Assembly: GCA_018110905.1 (NCBI GenBank) | Contig: JAGBAZ010000054.1 | Coordinates: 1 to 49,546 of the forward strand | DNA from: Oscillospiraceae bacterium | Lineage (GTDB): Bacteria > Bacillota > Clostridia > Oscillospirales > Ruminococcaceae | Direction: 5' to 3' | Length of the DNA stretch: 49,546 bases | Shown here: positions 1-8,146 of the stretch, in pieces | Numbering within the stretch: the first letter of the stretch is position 1 | Layout of the letters: the number at the start of each line of letters is the position of its first letter | Made by a program: the position numbers and the translations under genes | The notes under the pieces: model-generated | What the model was told of the DNA's origin: nothing | What the model saw: only the letters and a program-made list of their open reading frames with translations | Databases searched by the model: none

Positions 1-9
1 TAAGGCATA

Positions 10-38
10 AAAACAGGCCGCTTTAGCGGCGGCCTGAA
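10..38 (-). terminator. Likely intrinsic terminator (minus strand)
   Basis: Arms AGGCCGC and GCGGCCT form a stem. Read on the minus strand, the stem is followed by a T-rich stretch (TTTTTA). It lies downstream of the XRE regulator gene that ends at 134, and could serve it or the repeat block at 68-135. Confidence 0.55.
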
Positions 39-67
39 AATGTTGATGCGGCTGTTAACCTTTCGAC

Positions 68-135
68 GCGTCTTAAGACGCCGCCGTATCATGCCCTTGA
101 AGGGCTTGTGCAAACCACCAGCTCAGCTGGTGGTT
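68..135. repeat. Block of three consecutive perfect palindromes (REP/IS-end-like)
   Basis: Three palindromes follow one another. The first is GCGTCTT/AAGACGC at 68-81. The second is GCCCTT-G-AAGGGC at 93-105. The third has 11-bp arms, AACCACCAGCT and AGCTGGTGGTT, around a single C at 113-135. The third touches the stop codon of the XRE gene. Such strings of hairpins are typical of intergenic repeats or IS200/IS605-type ends, but no transposase lies beside this one. The family assignment is inference. Confidence 0.5.
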
Positions 136-820
136 ATGATTCATAGGATTCTCCGAGAGTCCGGAGCAGGTATTCGTTTTCACCGGAATATTCAATCCAG
201 CAAAAAAGGTTTGTTCCGGAAATTCTTCCGTTGCTCACAAATGCAACAACCTGGGATTCACCGGCTTTCGGAACGAAAATCGTTGCGGTGCAGGTTCCGG
301 TTTCCGGGTCATAGACAGCGTCGCTTTTCCGGACTGTGTTGCGGTCGTCAGACTCATAAAATACGGAAAGGGAATAACGGTATCCGTCCTTGTGGTTTCC
401 GGGGGTGAAAATTATTTCAACGGCAAGAAAATCCTCGGTGCATTCTTCCAGAACAAGGCTGTGGGAATAGGAAGTTATGGGGAAACGGATTGTTTTTTCG
501 GTTTTCACGCCGTTTTTGCATCCATAAAAAATTAAAATAATAAGAAGAATTGTGATACCGAAAATGGCAAGGGATTTTGAGCTGATTATAATTTTTTTAT
601 CTTCGGGAGGAGATTCTCGCTGGGGTTCATATCCGAAAAGTTCATTCGGAGATATTTCAAGAGTTTCGCAGAGTTTTAAAATGTTTGCGGTTTCCGGCTG
701 GGCGGTGCCGTTTTCCCATTTTGAAACTGCCTGGCGCGAAACTTCGATTTTTGCGGCAAGCTCCTCCTGAGAAAATCCCTTGGCTTTTCTTGCGGCAGAA
801 AGTTTTTCACCAAATTCCAT
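134..820 (-). CDS. Membrane-anchored XRE-family transcriptional regulator
   Basis: This 228-residue protein has an N-terminal HTH_3/XRE domain (about residues 5-60, with the helix-turn-helix around FSQEELAAKIEVSRQAVSKW). A charged linker, one hydrophobic segment (about 83-100) and a C-terminal part of about 125 residues predicted outside the membrane follow. The start is the ATG at 820, because AAAGGAGG lies 7 bases upstream. The reading frame extends further upstream, but that part overlaps a terminator and has no ribosome binding site. The architecture suggests a DNA-binding protein that senses something through its extracytoplasmic part. The ligand and targets are unknown, and I do not recognise the C-terminal domain. 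The gene stands alone on its strand, separated from the acetyltransferase by a terminator. Confidence 0.85.
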   Translation of the reverse strand: MEFGEKLSAARKAKGFSQEELAAKIEVSRQAVSKWENGTAQPETANILKLCETLEISPNELFGYEPQRESPPEDKKIIISSKSLAIFGITILLIILIFYGCKNGVKTEKTIRFPITSYSHSLVLEECTEDFLAVEIIFTPGNHKDGYRYSLSVFYESDDRNTVRKSDAVYDPETGTCTATIFVPKAGESQVVAFVSNGRISGTNLFCWIEYSGENEYLLRTLGESYES

Positions 821-913
821 AAAACCGCCTCCTTTTTCTGATTTTATTTTAGCAGAACAAAGGCCTTTTAACAACCGCTTTTGGCTTGAAATTCCGCAAC
901 CTTGGGTTGCAAA

Positions 914-943
914 AGAAAAAAGACCCGTCCGAAAGGACGGGTC
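914..943 (-). terminator. Intrinsic terminator of the GNAT gene
   Basis: Arms GACCCGTCC and GGACGGGTC with loop GAAA (922-943) are followed on the minus strand by TTTTTTCTTTT. The plus-strand side also has a T-run, so the element may work in both directions. Confidence 0.85.
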
Positions 944-954
944 AGACTTTTTTA

Positions 955-1440
955 TCAAAGGTTTTTCATAAGGAGCCATTCACCGATGCCTTTTTTAAGA
1001 AGATCGGGAACGAGAAGAAGGGGTTTGAAGCCTTTTTTCTGGTAAAGAGCTTTTGCTCTGGGGTTAAAGTCGGAAACAGCGATGAAAGCTTTATCAAAGC
1101 CCATCTGTTTGCAGATTCCAAGATAAATGTCGATAAGCTGGTCACCGATGCCTTTGCCGCGAAAGCCGTCTTTAACGCCGAGAAGTGCAAGATAGGGAAG
1201 TTCGCCGTACATGCCCATCATATCGTAAACCATAAGGCCGACAGGTTCGCCTTTTTCGGTTTCGGCAATGATTACATTGCCTTTTTCAAGGGGACCGTAA
1301 ACCCACTCGCGAAGAGTATCGGTATCCTTGAAATAATGGTCATAAAGGGGGCTTTTGTCAAAAATTTTGACATATTCATCCCATTTTTCGGTGGTGCCTT
1401 TTACAAAATTAACTCTGTATTTATAATCCATCTGAGACAT
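955..1440 (-). CDS. GNAT-family N-acetyltransferase
   Basis: This 161-residue protein has the acetyl-CoA binding motif of the GNAT fold: RGKGIG at about 94-99, preceded by the beta-strand LALLGV. The C-terminal NPRAKALYQKKGF motif is also typical of the family. It transfers an acetyl group to an amine, but the substrate cannot be read from the sequence. The ATG at 1440 has GGGAGG about 10 bases upstream. A TTG six codons earlier would lie inside that site and is less likely. It is monocistronic, with its own consensus promoter and terminator. Confidence 0.85.
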   Translation of the reverse strand: MSQMDYKYRVNFVKGTTEKWDEYVKIFDKSPLYDHYFKDTDTLREWVYGPLEKGNVIIAETEKGEPVGLMVYDMMGMYGELPYLALLGVKDGFRGKGIGDQLIDIYLGICKQMGFDKAFIAVSDFNPRAKALYQKKGFKPLLLVPDLLKKGIGEWLLMKNL

Positions 1441-1480
1441 TTTTAAAATTCCTCCCAAAAAGACAAATTTTTACAACTGA

Positions 1481-1509
1481 ATTATACTCCCGAAAGGATA
1501 AATTGTCAA
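1481..1509 (-). promoter_or_regulatory. Sigma-A promoter of the GNAT gene
   Basis: On the minus strand TTGACA (1504-1509), a 17-base spacer and TATAAT (1481-1486) match the vegetative consensus exactly. It lies back to back with the valS promoter. Confidence 0.8.
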
Positions 1510-1522
1510 TATAATTTGTGTC

Positions 1523-1551
1523 TTGACAATAATTTTAAGGGGTGTTATAAT
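1523..1551 (+). promoter_or_regulatory. Sigma-A promoter of valS
   Basis: TTGACA (1523-1528), a 17-base spacer and TATAAT (1546-1551) are a perfect consensus. Transcription should start at about 1558, at the 5' end of the T-box leader. Confidence 0.85.
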
Positions 1552-1557
1552 CCTTAT

Positions 1558-1856
1558 GTTATCTAAAGGCTATGATGAAGAGTGCGCTTTGCAAAAGCTG
1601 TTTTTGAAAGAGAGCCGGCGGTTGGTGAAAGCCGGAAAACGGTTGCTTTGTGCTGTAGCTTCGGAGCCGAAGGGAAGAAAACCGAAAGGTGATTAGACCC
1701 CTTCCGAGAAAGGCTGCGTAAGTGCCAAAGGGGCATTATCCGTTGCTCCGAAGAGCGGTATCTGCCGTAAGGCAGATGCAATTTGAGTGGTACCGCGGGT
1801 CTGTTGATAAATTACAGCTCGTCTCAAAGAAATTTTCTTTGGGACGAGTTTTTTTA
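1558..1856 (+). promoter_or_regulatory. T-box leader, Val (GUA specifier), controlling valS
   Basis: Stem I can be traced. GGCT (1568-1571) pairs with AGCC (1665-1668), then comes a kink-turn, and GAAG (1577-1580) pairs with CTTC (1659-1662). The codon GTA at 1655-1657, followed by a purine, sits in the specifier loop. This fits valine and the gene downstream. The apical AG-bulge/T-loop consensus GAGAGCCGGCGGTTGG is present near 1611. The T-box sequence TGGTACCGCG is at 1788-1797. The terminator (stem 1818-1832/1834-1848, then a run of T) follows. Uncharged tRNA-Val should stabilise the antiterminator and switch valS on. Confidence 0.93.
1818..1856 (+). terminator. Regulated terminator of the valS T-box
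   Basis: A 15-bp stem (one G-T pair) with a very short loop runs from CTCGTCTC to GGGACGAG and is followed by TTTTTTTATTTTT. It is the off-state of the T-box switch. Confidence 0.9.
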
Positions 1857-1910
1857 TTTTTCCCAAAGCTTAAAAAACGGAAATATATTAAAGAAAGAGG
1901 AAAATCAGAA

Positions 1911-4529
1911 ATGCGCAAAGAACTTGACAAAACTTATGATCCTGCGCAGGTGGAAAAACGCGTTTACCAGTTCTGGCTCGACGGCGGTTATTTCCACGCA
2001 GAAGTTAACCCCGAAAAGAAACCCTTCACCATCGTAATTCCGCCGCCCAACATCACCGGTAAGCTCCATATGGGCCATGCGCTCGATAATACCATTCAGG
2101 ATATTCTCATTCGTATGAAGAGAATGCAGGGCTATGAAGCTCTCTGGATGCCCGGAACCGACCATGCTTCCATTGCAACCGAAGTTAAGATCGTTGAAAA
2201 CATGAGAGCCGAAGGTCTTTCCAAGGACGATGTCGGCCGTGACGGTTTCCTTGAAAGAGCATGGGAATGGAAAAAGAATTACGGCGGCACCATTGTAAAA
2301 CAGCTCAAAACTCTCGGTTGCTCCTGCGATTGGGACCGCGAAAGATTTACCCTTGACGAAGGCTGCTCCAAAGCGGTACGCAAAGTTTTTGCGGAACTTT
2401 ATAACAAAGGCCTTATCTATCGCGGCGAAAGAATCATCAACTGGTGTCCAAAATGCGGAACCTCCATTTCCGATGCGGAAGTTGAATATGAGGACCAGGC
2501 AGGCCATTTCTGGCATCTTCGCTATCCGCTTACCGATGGCAGCGGCTGGCTTGAACTTGCAACAACCCGTCCGGAAACCCTTCTCGGCGATACTGCCGTT
2601 GCAGTAAACCCCAAAGACGAAAGATACACTTCCTATATCGGAAAAACCGTAACCCTTCCTCTCGTCGGAAGAGAAATCCCCGTTGTTGCAGATGAATATG
2701 TTGATATGGAATTCGGTACCGGCGTTGTAAAAATCACCCCGGCACATGACCCCAACGACTTTGAAGTAGGTCTTCGCCACAATCTTCCCGTAATCAACGT
2801 TATGACCGATGACGCAAAAATCACCGAAGATTATCCCAAATATGCAGGCATGGACCGTTACGATGCAAGAAAAGCAATCGTTGCAGATCTTGAAGAAGGC
2901 GGATTCCTTGTCCGTGTTGAAGACCATGAACATAACGTAGGAACCTGCTATCGCTGCCACACCACCGTTGAACCGAGAGTTTCTCTCCAGTGGTTCGTTG
3001 CAATGAAAGAGCTTGCAAAACCTGCTATCGAGGCTGTAAAAGACGGTGACGTTCGTTTCGTTCCCGAAAGATTTGACAAAAACTATTTCCACTGGATGGA
3101 AAATATCCGTGACTGGTGCATCAGCCGTCAGCTCTGGTGGGGTCACAGAATCCCCGTCTGGTACTGCGATGACTGCGGCAAAGATACCCTTTGCGTTGAC
3201 GGTGAACCGAAATGCTGCGAACATTGCCACAGCGAAAACATTCACCAGGATCCTGACACCCTTGATACCTGGTTCAGCTCCGCTCTCTGGCCTTTCAGCA
3301 CCATGGGCTGGCCGGAAGAAACTCCTGAATATAACTACTTCTATCCGACCAACGTTCTCGTAACCGGATATGATATCATCACTTTCTGGGTTTCCAGAAT
3401 GATTTTCTCCGCCCTTGCCTATACCGGCAAGAAACCTTTCACCGATGTTGTTATCCACGGACTTGTTCGTGATGCTCTCGGCAGAAAGATGTCCAAATCC
3501 CTCGGCAACGGCATCGACCCCCTTGAAATTATCGATACTTTCGGCGCAGACGCTCTCCGCCTTGCCCTTGTAACCGGTATTTCCGCAGGTAACGATACCC
3601 GTTTCACCGACGAAAAAGTAACTTCCTGCCGTAACTTTGCAAACAAACTCTGGAACGCTGCAAGATTCGTTCTTATGAATCTTCCGGAAGATTTCAACGA
3701 AACCGAGCTTCCCGAAGAACTTGCTCTTGAAGATAAATGGCTTCTTTCCCAGTATAACGACCTTGTTAAAGCAGCAACCGAAAATATCGAAAATTATGAT
3801 ATCGGCGTAGCTGAGCAGAAAATCGTCGACTTCATCTGGGATACTTATTGCAGCTGGTACATCGAACTTGCAAAAGCAAGACTCCAGGGCGAATCCGCAG
3901 ATTCCGCAAGAAGAGTTCTTGTTTATGTTCTCACCGGCGTTCTCAAACTTCTCCATCCCTTCATGCCTTTCATCACCGAAGAGATCTGGCAGGCACTTCC
4001 TCACGAAGGCGAATCCATCATGGTTGCCGAATGGCCCGTATATACCGAGGAACATTGCTTTACCAAAGAGGCAGAGGATTTCACCAAGGTTATGGATGCA
4101 ATCAAAGCGATCCGTAACCGCAGAGCAGAGATGAACGTTCCGCCTTCCAAAAAAGCAAAACTCTTTATCGAAACCGATTCCGGTGAAGTTTTTGAACAGG
4201 GCGCACCTTTCCTTATGAAACTTGCTTCCGCTTCCGAAGTTGACATCAACGTTGAATTCGATAAAGCAGGTGCTGTTCAGGTAATTACCGACGCTGCAAA
4301 AATCTATATCCCCATGGCTGAACTTATCGACATGGCAAAAGAGCTCGAGCGTCTTAACAAAGAAAAAGACCAGTGCGAAAAACAGGCATCCGGTCTTGAA
4401 GCAAGGCTTCAGAACCCCGGCTTTGTAAACAAAGCACCGGAAAACGTTGTTGCCGCGGAACGCGACAGACTTGCAAAACTTAAAGAAAGACTTGCAAAAC
4501 TCGAAGAATCCATTGCAGCAATGAAATAA
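1911..4529 (+). CDS. valS: Valyl-tRNA synthetase
   Basis: This 872-residue class I synthetase charges tRNA-Val in the cytoplasm. The HIGH motif appears as HMGH at 53-56 and the KMSKS motif at 526-530. Between them lie two Cys pairs of the zinc-binding insert type (CPKC near 178; CDDC and CEHC near 422 and 439) and the CP1 editing domain that removes mischarged threonine. The C-terminus is a leucine- and lysine-rich coiled coil typical of ValRS. The ATG at 1911 is chosen because the domain starts there. Upstream codons in the same frame belong to the T-box leader. Expression is set by that T-box, and folC follows. Confidence 0.97.
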   Translation: MRKELDKTYDPAQVEKRVYQFWLDGGYFHAEVNPEKKPFTIVIPPPNITGKLHMGHALDNTIQDILIRMKRMQGYEALWMPGTDHASIATEVKIVENMRAEGLSKDDVGRDGFLERAWEWKKNYGGTIVKQLKTLGCSCDWDRERFTLDEGCSKAVRKVFAELYNKGLIYRGERIINWCPKCGTSISDAEVEYEDQAGHFWHLRYPLTDGSGWLELATTRPETLLGDTAVAVNPKDERYTSYIGKTVTLPLVGREIPVVADEYVDMEFGTGVVKITPAHDPNDFEVGLRHNLPVINVMTDDAKITEDYPKYAGMDRYDARKAIVADLEEGGFLVRVEDHEHNVGTCYRCHTTVEPRVSLQWFVAMKELAKPAIEAVKDGDVRFVPERFDKNYFHWMENIRDWCISRQLWWGHRIPVWYCDDCGKDTLCVDGEPKCCEHCHSENIHQDPDTLDTWFSSALWPFSTMGWPEETPEYNYFYPTNVLVTGYDIITFWVSRMIFSALAYTGKKPFTDVVIHGLVRDALGRKMSKSLGNGIDPLEIIDTFGADALRLALVTGISAGNDTRFTDEKVTSCRNFANKLWNAARFVLMNLPEDFNETELPEELALEDKWLLSQYNDLVKAATENIENYDIGVAEQKIVDFIWDTYCSWYIELAKARLQGESADSARRVLVYVLTGVLKLLHPFMPFITEEIWQALPHEGESIMVAEWPVYTEEHCFTKEAEDFTKVMDAIKAIRNRRAEMNVPPSKKAKLFIETDSGEVFEQGAPFLMKLASASEVDINVEFDKAGAVQVITDAAKIYIPMAELIDMAKELERLNKEKDQCEKQASGLEARLQNPGFVNKAPENVVAAERDRLAKLKERLAKLEESIAAMK

Positions 4530-4536
4530 AATTGCG

Positions 4537-4592
4537 CCCCTTGTCTAAAGGGGAGAGGGCCACATGCCGTAAGGCGTGGCGAGGGGATTCTA
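4537..4592. repeat. Putative intergenic repeat with two hairpins
   Basis: CCCCTT-GTCT-A-AAGGGG (4537-4553) is followed by a longer imperfect hairpin, GCCACATGCC-GTAA-GGCGTGGC. A short tail, GAGGGGATT, can also pair with the first arm. This layout resembles short dispersed repeats of Clostridia. Only one copy is in the window, so repetition cannot be shown here. Confidence 0.4.
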
Positions 4593-4605
4593 TATAAGAA
4601 AAAAA

Positions 4606-4643
4606 GAGCCGCCGTTTCCGGCGGCTCTTATAACTTTTTTATT
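4606..4643 (+). terminator. Intrinsic terminator after valS
   Basis: Arms GAGCCGCCG (4606-4614) and CGGCGGCTC (4619-4627) with loop TTTC are followed by TTATAACTTTTTT. An A-run on the other side makes it potentially bidirectional. The folC ribosome binding site starts only about 20 bases later, so folC needs read-through or a promoter I did not find. Confidence 0.8.
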
Positions 4644-4661
4644 GAAAGGCGGAAAAAACCG

Positions 4662-5957
4662 ATGGAATATGAAGAAAGCCTTGAATATATCGCGAATTTT
4701 CCGCGGTTCAAAAAAGAACCTTCCCTCGAAGAGATGAAAAGGCTTCTCGAAAGGCTTGGGAACCCGCAGGAAAAAATTCGGAGCATAAACGTTGCCGGAA
4801 CGAACGGAAAAGGTTCCACCGTTGCAATGCTCGCTTCGGTTTTGAGCACAGCGGGTTATAAAACCGGAAGATATATTTCTCCCTATGTGCTCGAATTCCG
4901 CGAACGAATGATGATAAACGGAAAAATGATCGGCAAAAAGCGCCTTGCAAAAATCGTTGAAACGGTTAAAAAGGAAGCGGACGCACTTCTTGAGCAGGGA
5001 ACAATGCTCAATGCTTTTGAAATAACAACCGCCTGCGCAATGCTTTGGTTTGCGGAAGAAAACTGCGATTTTGTGGTGCTCGAAGCGGGAATGGGCGGAA
5101 GATTTGACGCAACCAACACCGTTCCTGAACCGGTTTTACAGATCATAACCGCTGTCGGTCTCGACCACACGGAAATTCTCGGAGATACTCTTGCAAAAAT
5201 CACCGAAGAAAAATGCGGAATTCTCCGCCCGGGATGCACTCTTTTGACTTCCCCGGGACAGGATCAGGAAGTTCTTACAACAATGCTCAATAAATGCGCA
5301 GAACTTGACGCAACTTTTGTGACCGGTGCGGCGGGCAGAGCCAAAATTGTTTCCGAAGATGTTTCCGGAATGGATATATTGGTAGGAAAAACGGAGCTTT
5401 CCCTTTCTCTTGGCGGAAAGCACCAGATAAACAACCTTCTTACCGTTTATTCCGCGGTAAGTATCCTTCGGGAAAAGCATTTTGTTATAAAAGATGAGCA
5501 CCTTGTTGAAGGAATTGCCGCAACAAGATTCCCCGCAAGGTTTGAACTTTGTTCCAAAGAACCTGTCGTTATACTTGACGGTGCTCATAACCCCCAGGCG
5601 GCAAAGGCTCTTGCGGTGAACGTGAGAGAATTTTTGCCGAAAAAGCGGATTTTGCTTTGCGGAATGATGGCGGACAAGGACTGCGAAACCGTTATGGCGG
5701 AACTTGCACCTTGTTTTGAGCACGTTATAACCGTTCCGGTTCAGAACCCGAGAATGGTTGCTCCGGAAAAACTTGCGGAAATGGCGTCGAAATATTGCAA
5801 AAACGTTTTCGCAAAGGAAAACGCAAAGGAAGCCCTCGCTGAAACTCTTGAAAATCTTAAAGATGACGAGGCTTTGGTCGTTGCGGGTTCGCTTTATCTT
5901 GCTTCCGAACTCCGCCCGATGCTCATGAAATTCAAAGGAAACCCTAACCAAAAATGA
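4662..5957 (+). CDS. folC: Folylpolyglutamate synthase / dihydrofolate synthase
   Basis: This 431-residue Mur-ligase-family enzyme adds glutamate to folates (and probably to dihydropteroate) using ATP. The P-loop GTNGKGST is at 46-53. The central domain shows EAGMGGRFDATN and the GKHQINN signature. The C-terminal domain shows DGAHNP. The length is usual for FolC. The valS-folC order is common in Firmicutes and supports the call. AAAGGCGG lies 11 bases before the ATG. The MBL gene follows with almost no gap. Confidence 0.95.
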   Translation: MEYEESLEYIANFPRFKKEPSLEEMKRLLERLGNPQEKIRSINVAGTNGKGSTVAMLASVLSTAGYKTGRYISPYVLEFRERMMINGKMIGKKRLAKIVETVKKEADALLEQGTMLNAFEITTACAMLWFAEENCDFVVLEAGMGGRFDATNTVPEPVLQIITAVGLDHTEILGDTLAKITEEKCGILRPGCTLLTSPGQDQEVLTTMLNKCAELDATFVTGAAGRAKIVSEDVSGMDILVGKTELSLSLGGKHQINNLLTVYSAVSILREKHFVIKDEHLVEGIAATRFPARFELCSKEPVVILDGAHNPQAAKALAVNVREFLPKKRILLCGMMADKDCETVMAELAPCFEHVITVPVQNPRMVAPEKLAEMASKYCKNVFAKENAKEALAETLENLKDDEALVVAGSLYLASELRPMLMKFKGNPNQK

Positions 5958-5967
5958 GGTGAGCATT

Positions 5968-6570
5968 TTGGAGAGGATTAAAATCGCCGAAAGGCTTTTT
6001 TATATAAAGGCGAGCGAAAATCCGCTTTCCGCCGATGTCGGGATTTTTGAAGGCGATAAATTTATGTGGATCTTTGATATCGGCGCAGATGAATCTGTCC
6101 CAATATCATTAAACAAAATTCAAAAACCGAAAAACGCGGTGATTTCTCATTTCCACCCGGATCATATGGGAAATCTCGGACACGCCGAACTTGAAAACAT
6201 CTATCTCGGCGGGAACACTTTTAAATATGCGAAATGCGGAACCGTTATTGAAGACGATGTTTTATTTGATGATGGTGAAAAGATACATATCTTTCCGCTT
6301 CCTTCAAGCCACGCAAAAGGTTCGATTGGAATGGAAATCGGAGATTATGCCTTCCTCGGCGATGCAACCTATTCCACAATGAAACAGGGAAGGGCTTGTT
6401 ACAATGCTTCGGTGCTCAAAGAGGAAATTGCGGTGCTCAAAAATCTTTCCGCAAAATTCTTTCTCATAAGTCATGATGAAAAATTTGTTCGCCCGAAGGA
6501 AGAAATCATTGCGGAACTTGAAGAAATCTATAACAAACGCGATCCGAAAGAAAGTTTTATATGGATATAA
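5968..6570 (+). CDS. MBL-fold metallo-hydrolase
   Basis: This protein of about 200 residues has the metallo-beta-lactamase core: HFHPDHMG (the HxHxDH metal motif), the later metal ligands SSHAKGS and LGDATYS, and a terminal SHD. It should bind two metal ions and hydrolyse a small ester, thioester or phosphodiester. The substrate is unknown. I place the start at TTG 5968, because GAGGTGA lies 5 bases upstream. A GTG at 5959 is in frame but falls inside that site. It is co-transcribed with folC, whose stop lies 10 bases before. Confidence 0.8.
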   Translation: MERIKIAERLFYIKASENPLSADVGIFEGDKFMWIFDIGADESVPISLNKIQKPKNAVISHFHPDHMGNLGHAELENIYLGGNTFKYAKCGTVIEDDVLFDDGEKIHIFPLPSSHAKGSIGMEIGDYAFLGDATYSTMKQGRACYNASVLKEEIAVLKNLSAKFFLISHDEKFVRPKEEIIAELEEIYNKRDPKESFIWI

Positions 6571-6571
6571 A

Positions 6572-6599
6572 AATCCCGCCTTTGAAGGCGGGATTTTTT
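6572..6599. terminator. Bidirectional terminator between the MBL gene and tetR
   Basis: Arms AATCCCGCC and GGCGGGATT (6572-6580/6587-6595) are flanked by TTTTTTG on the plus strand and by A-rich sequence on the other side. It serves the two convergent genes. Confidence 0.88.
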
Positions 6600-6600
6600 G

Positions 6601-7188
6601 TTATTTTTCAAAATGACTCAAAAACAGAAGTGATGGCTGTTCGCAAAGTTTGTAAAGCCAAAAAACGGCCTCACTGCGGCTGATTCTATCATAATTTTCA
6701 AACCAATATTCGGTGTAGGCGACCATTGCGCTGAACATATATCTGATGTTCAGTGCAATTTTTATATCTTTTTTTCTTTCGTCGAAATCGGGAATGATTT
6801 TTTTTATTGGGTTTTCAACAATTATTTTTTGAATCGATTCTTCAACTCGTGTTCTTGAACATTTTATAAGGAATAGAAAATCTTCTCTTCTGTCCGTAAT
6901 TGCATTAAAATATTGTTCGGTGGCGGAAAACATATCTTTTTTCAGAACAGAATACATAATGTTATCATTATATTTTTTTATTACTTCGGCATCGAATTCA
7001 TCGAACATTCTGTCAAGAAGGTCATATTTGTCTGTAAAATGTAGATAAAAAGCATTGCGGCTTATAAGACCTTTTTCACATATCATGGATACCGTAACTT
7101 TTTCAAAACCGTGTTTTTCAACGCATTTTTTAAAGCTTTCTTTTATTATTTTTTCGGTTTTTATATAGCGTAAATCGTTCTTGTTCAT
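6601..7188 (-). CDS. TetR-family transcriptional regulator
   Basis: This 195-residue protein has an N-terminal TetR HTH (about residues 5-52: KIIKESF, FEKVTVSMICEKGLISRNAF, YLHFTDKYDLL). A helical C-terminal ligand domain follows. It probably represses the divergent SDR gene and itself. The ligand is unknown. The start ATG at 7188 has GGGTGA just upstream, and codons further 5' overlap that site. The gene is clearly richer in A+T than its neighbours, which may mean it was acquired. Confidence 0.88.
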   Translation of the reverse strand: MNKNDLRYIKTEKIIKESFKKCVEKHGFEKVTVSMICEKGLISRNAFYLHFTDKYDLLDRMFDEFDAEVIKKYNDNIMYSVLKKDMFSATEQYFNAITDRREDFLFLIKCSRTRVEESIQKIIVENPIKKIIPDFDERKKDIKIALNIRYMFSAMVAYTEYWFENYDRISRSEAVFWLYKLCEQPSLLFLSHFEK

Positions 7189-7199
7189 AAAATCACCCA

Positions 7200-7247
7200 A
7201 CACTATTATACAGTTTGTAACTTAAATTTCAAGTTGATAAATAGTGT
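7200..7247. promoter_or_regulatory. Candidate TetR operator / divergent promoter region
   Basis: On the minus strand TTGAAA (7227-7232), a 16-base spacer and TATAAT (7205-7210) form a tetR promoter. An outer inverted repeat, ACACTATT (7200-7207) and AATAGTGT (7240-7247), frames an inner dyad, AACTT-N7-AAGTT (7219-7235). The inner dyad overlaps the promoter spacer and -35 box and would suit a TetR-type autorepressor. Binding itself is inference. Confidence 0.45.
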
Positions 7248-7309
7248 AAATTGAAAAATCTTGTTAAATCTTTTACGATTGTTATATCAAATAAATGAGG
7301 TGATTTATT

Positions 7310-8071
7310 ATGAACAGACTTGAAAACAAAGTAGCAATTATTACCGGCGCGGCACAGGGTGTTGGTCTTTGTGCTGTAAAAATGTTTCTTGATGAAGGTG
7401 CAAAAGTTGTTGCAACCGATATCCAGGGAGAAAAACTTTTCGCAAACATCGAAGCTCTCAACAATGAAAACGTAGTTGCTGTTCAGCACGACGTAACTTC
7501 TGAAGAAGCATGGAAAAATGTTGTTGATACCGCAATGGAAAAATTCGGAAAACTTGATGTCCTTGTAAATAACGCAGGTTTTATTATCGGCAAAAGCGTT
7601 GAAGAGGAAAGCCTTGAAGAGTGGAACAAAGTTATTTCCGTTTCCGCAACCGGTGCGTTCCTTGGAATCAAAACCTGCTCCGCAGTTATGGGAACCGAAG
7701 GCCACAGCTCTATTGTAAATATTTCTTCCGACGCAGGACTTGTGGGCGGTTTCAGAACCGGCGGCGATGCAGCATATAACACCGCAAAAGGCGGCGAAAG
7801 ACTGCTTACCAAACACAGTGCACATGCTCTTGCACACAAACGCATTCGTGTAAACTCCATTCATCCCGGCGCAATTGCAACCGATATGCTCAAAATGTAT
7901 CTTGAAATGGATCCTACTTGCCTCGACGCAAGCAAACCTTATGCAGTTCTTGCGCCTCATTATTCTGACCCGGAAGATATCGTTTACGGAATCATCTATC
8001 TTGCTTCCGACGAAGCAAAAACCGTTACCGGCGCCGAACTTTGCATTGATAACGGTATGGCGGCATTCTAA
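7310..8071 (+). CDS. Short-chain dehydrogenase/reductase (classical SDR)
   Basis: This 253-residue NAD(P)-dependent oxidoreductase has the Rossmann glycine motif TGAAQGVG at 12-19, NNAG at 87-90 and the catalytic residues Ser139/140, Tyr156 and Lys160 (YNTAK). Asp37 at the end of the second beta-strand points to NAD(H) rather than NADP(H). The substrate is an alcohol or ketone that cannot be read from the sequence. In gut Clostridia this subfamily includes hydroxysteroid dehydrogenases as well as sugar and acyl reductases. It is divergent from a TetR regulator, so it is probably inducible by its substrate. GAGGTGA precedes the ATG by 7 bases. Confidence 0.9.
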   Translation: MNRLENKVAIITGAAQGVGLCAVKMFLDEGAKVVATDIQGEKLFANIEALNNENVVAVQHDVTSEEAWKNVVDTAMEKFGKLDVLVNNAGFIIGKSVEEESLEEWNKVISVSATGAFLGIKTCSAVMGTEGHSSIVNISSDAGLVGGFRTGGDAAYNTAKGGERLLTKHSAHALAHKRIRVNSIHPGAIATDMLKMYLEMDPTCLDASKPYAVLAPHYSDPEDIVYGIIYLASDEAKTVTGAELCIDNGMAAF

Positions 8072-8108
8072 TTCACAAAAATATAAATACCCCCATGGAC
8101 AAAAGCAA

Positions 8109-8143
8109 AAACACCCTCCGAAAAACCGGAGGGTGTTTTTGTT
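8109..8143. terminator. Bidirectional terminator between SDR and histidine kinase
   Basis: Arms AAACACCCTCCG and CGGAGGGTGTTT (8109-8120/8127-8138) are followed by T residues on the plus strand and preceded by A-rich sequence. It serves two convergent genes. Confidence 0.88.
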
Positions 8144-8146
8144 ATA

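Noticed and set aside
68..135. CRISPR array
   Set aside because: The palindromes differ from each other and there are no regular spacers. No cas gene is present.
1905..4055. 716-codon open frame on the minus strand
   Set aside because: It lies antisense to valS, lacks a ribosome site, and its product shows no domain. It follows from the codon bias of valS.
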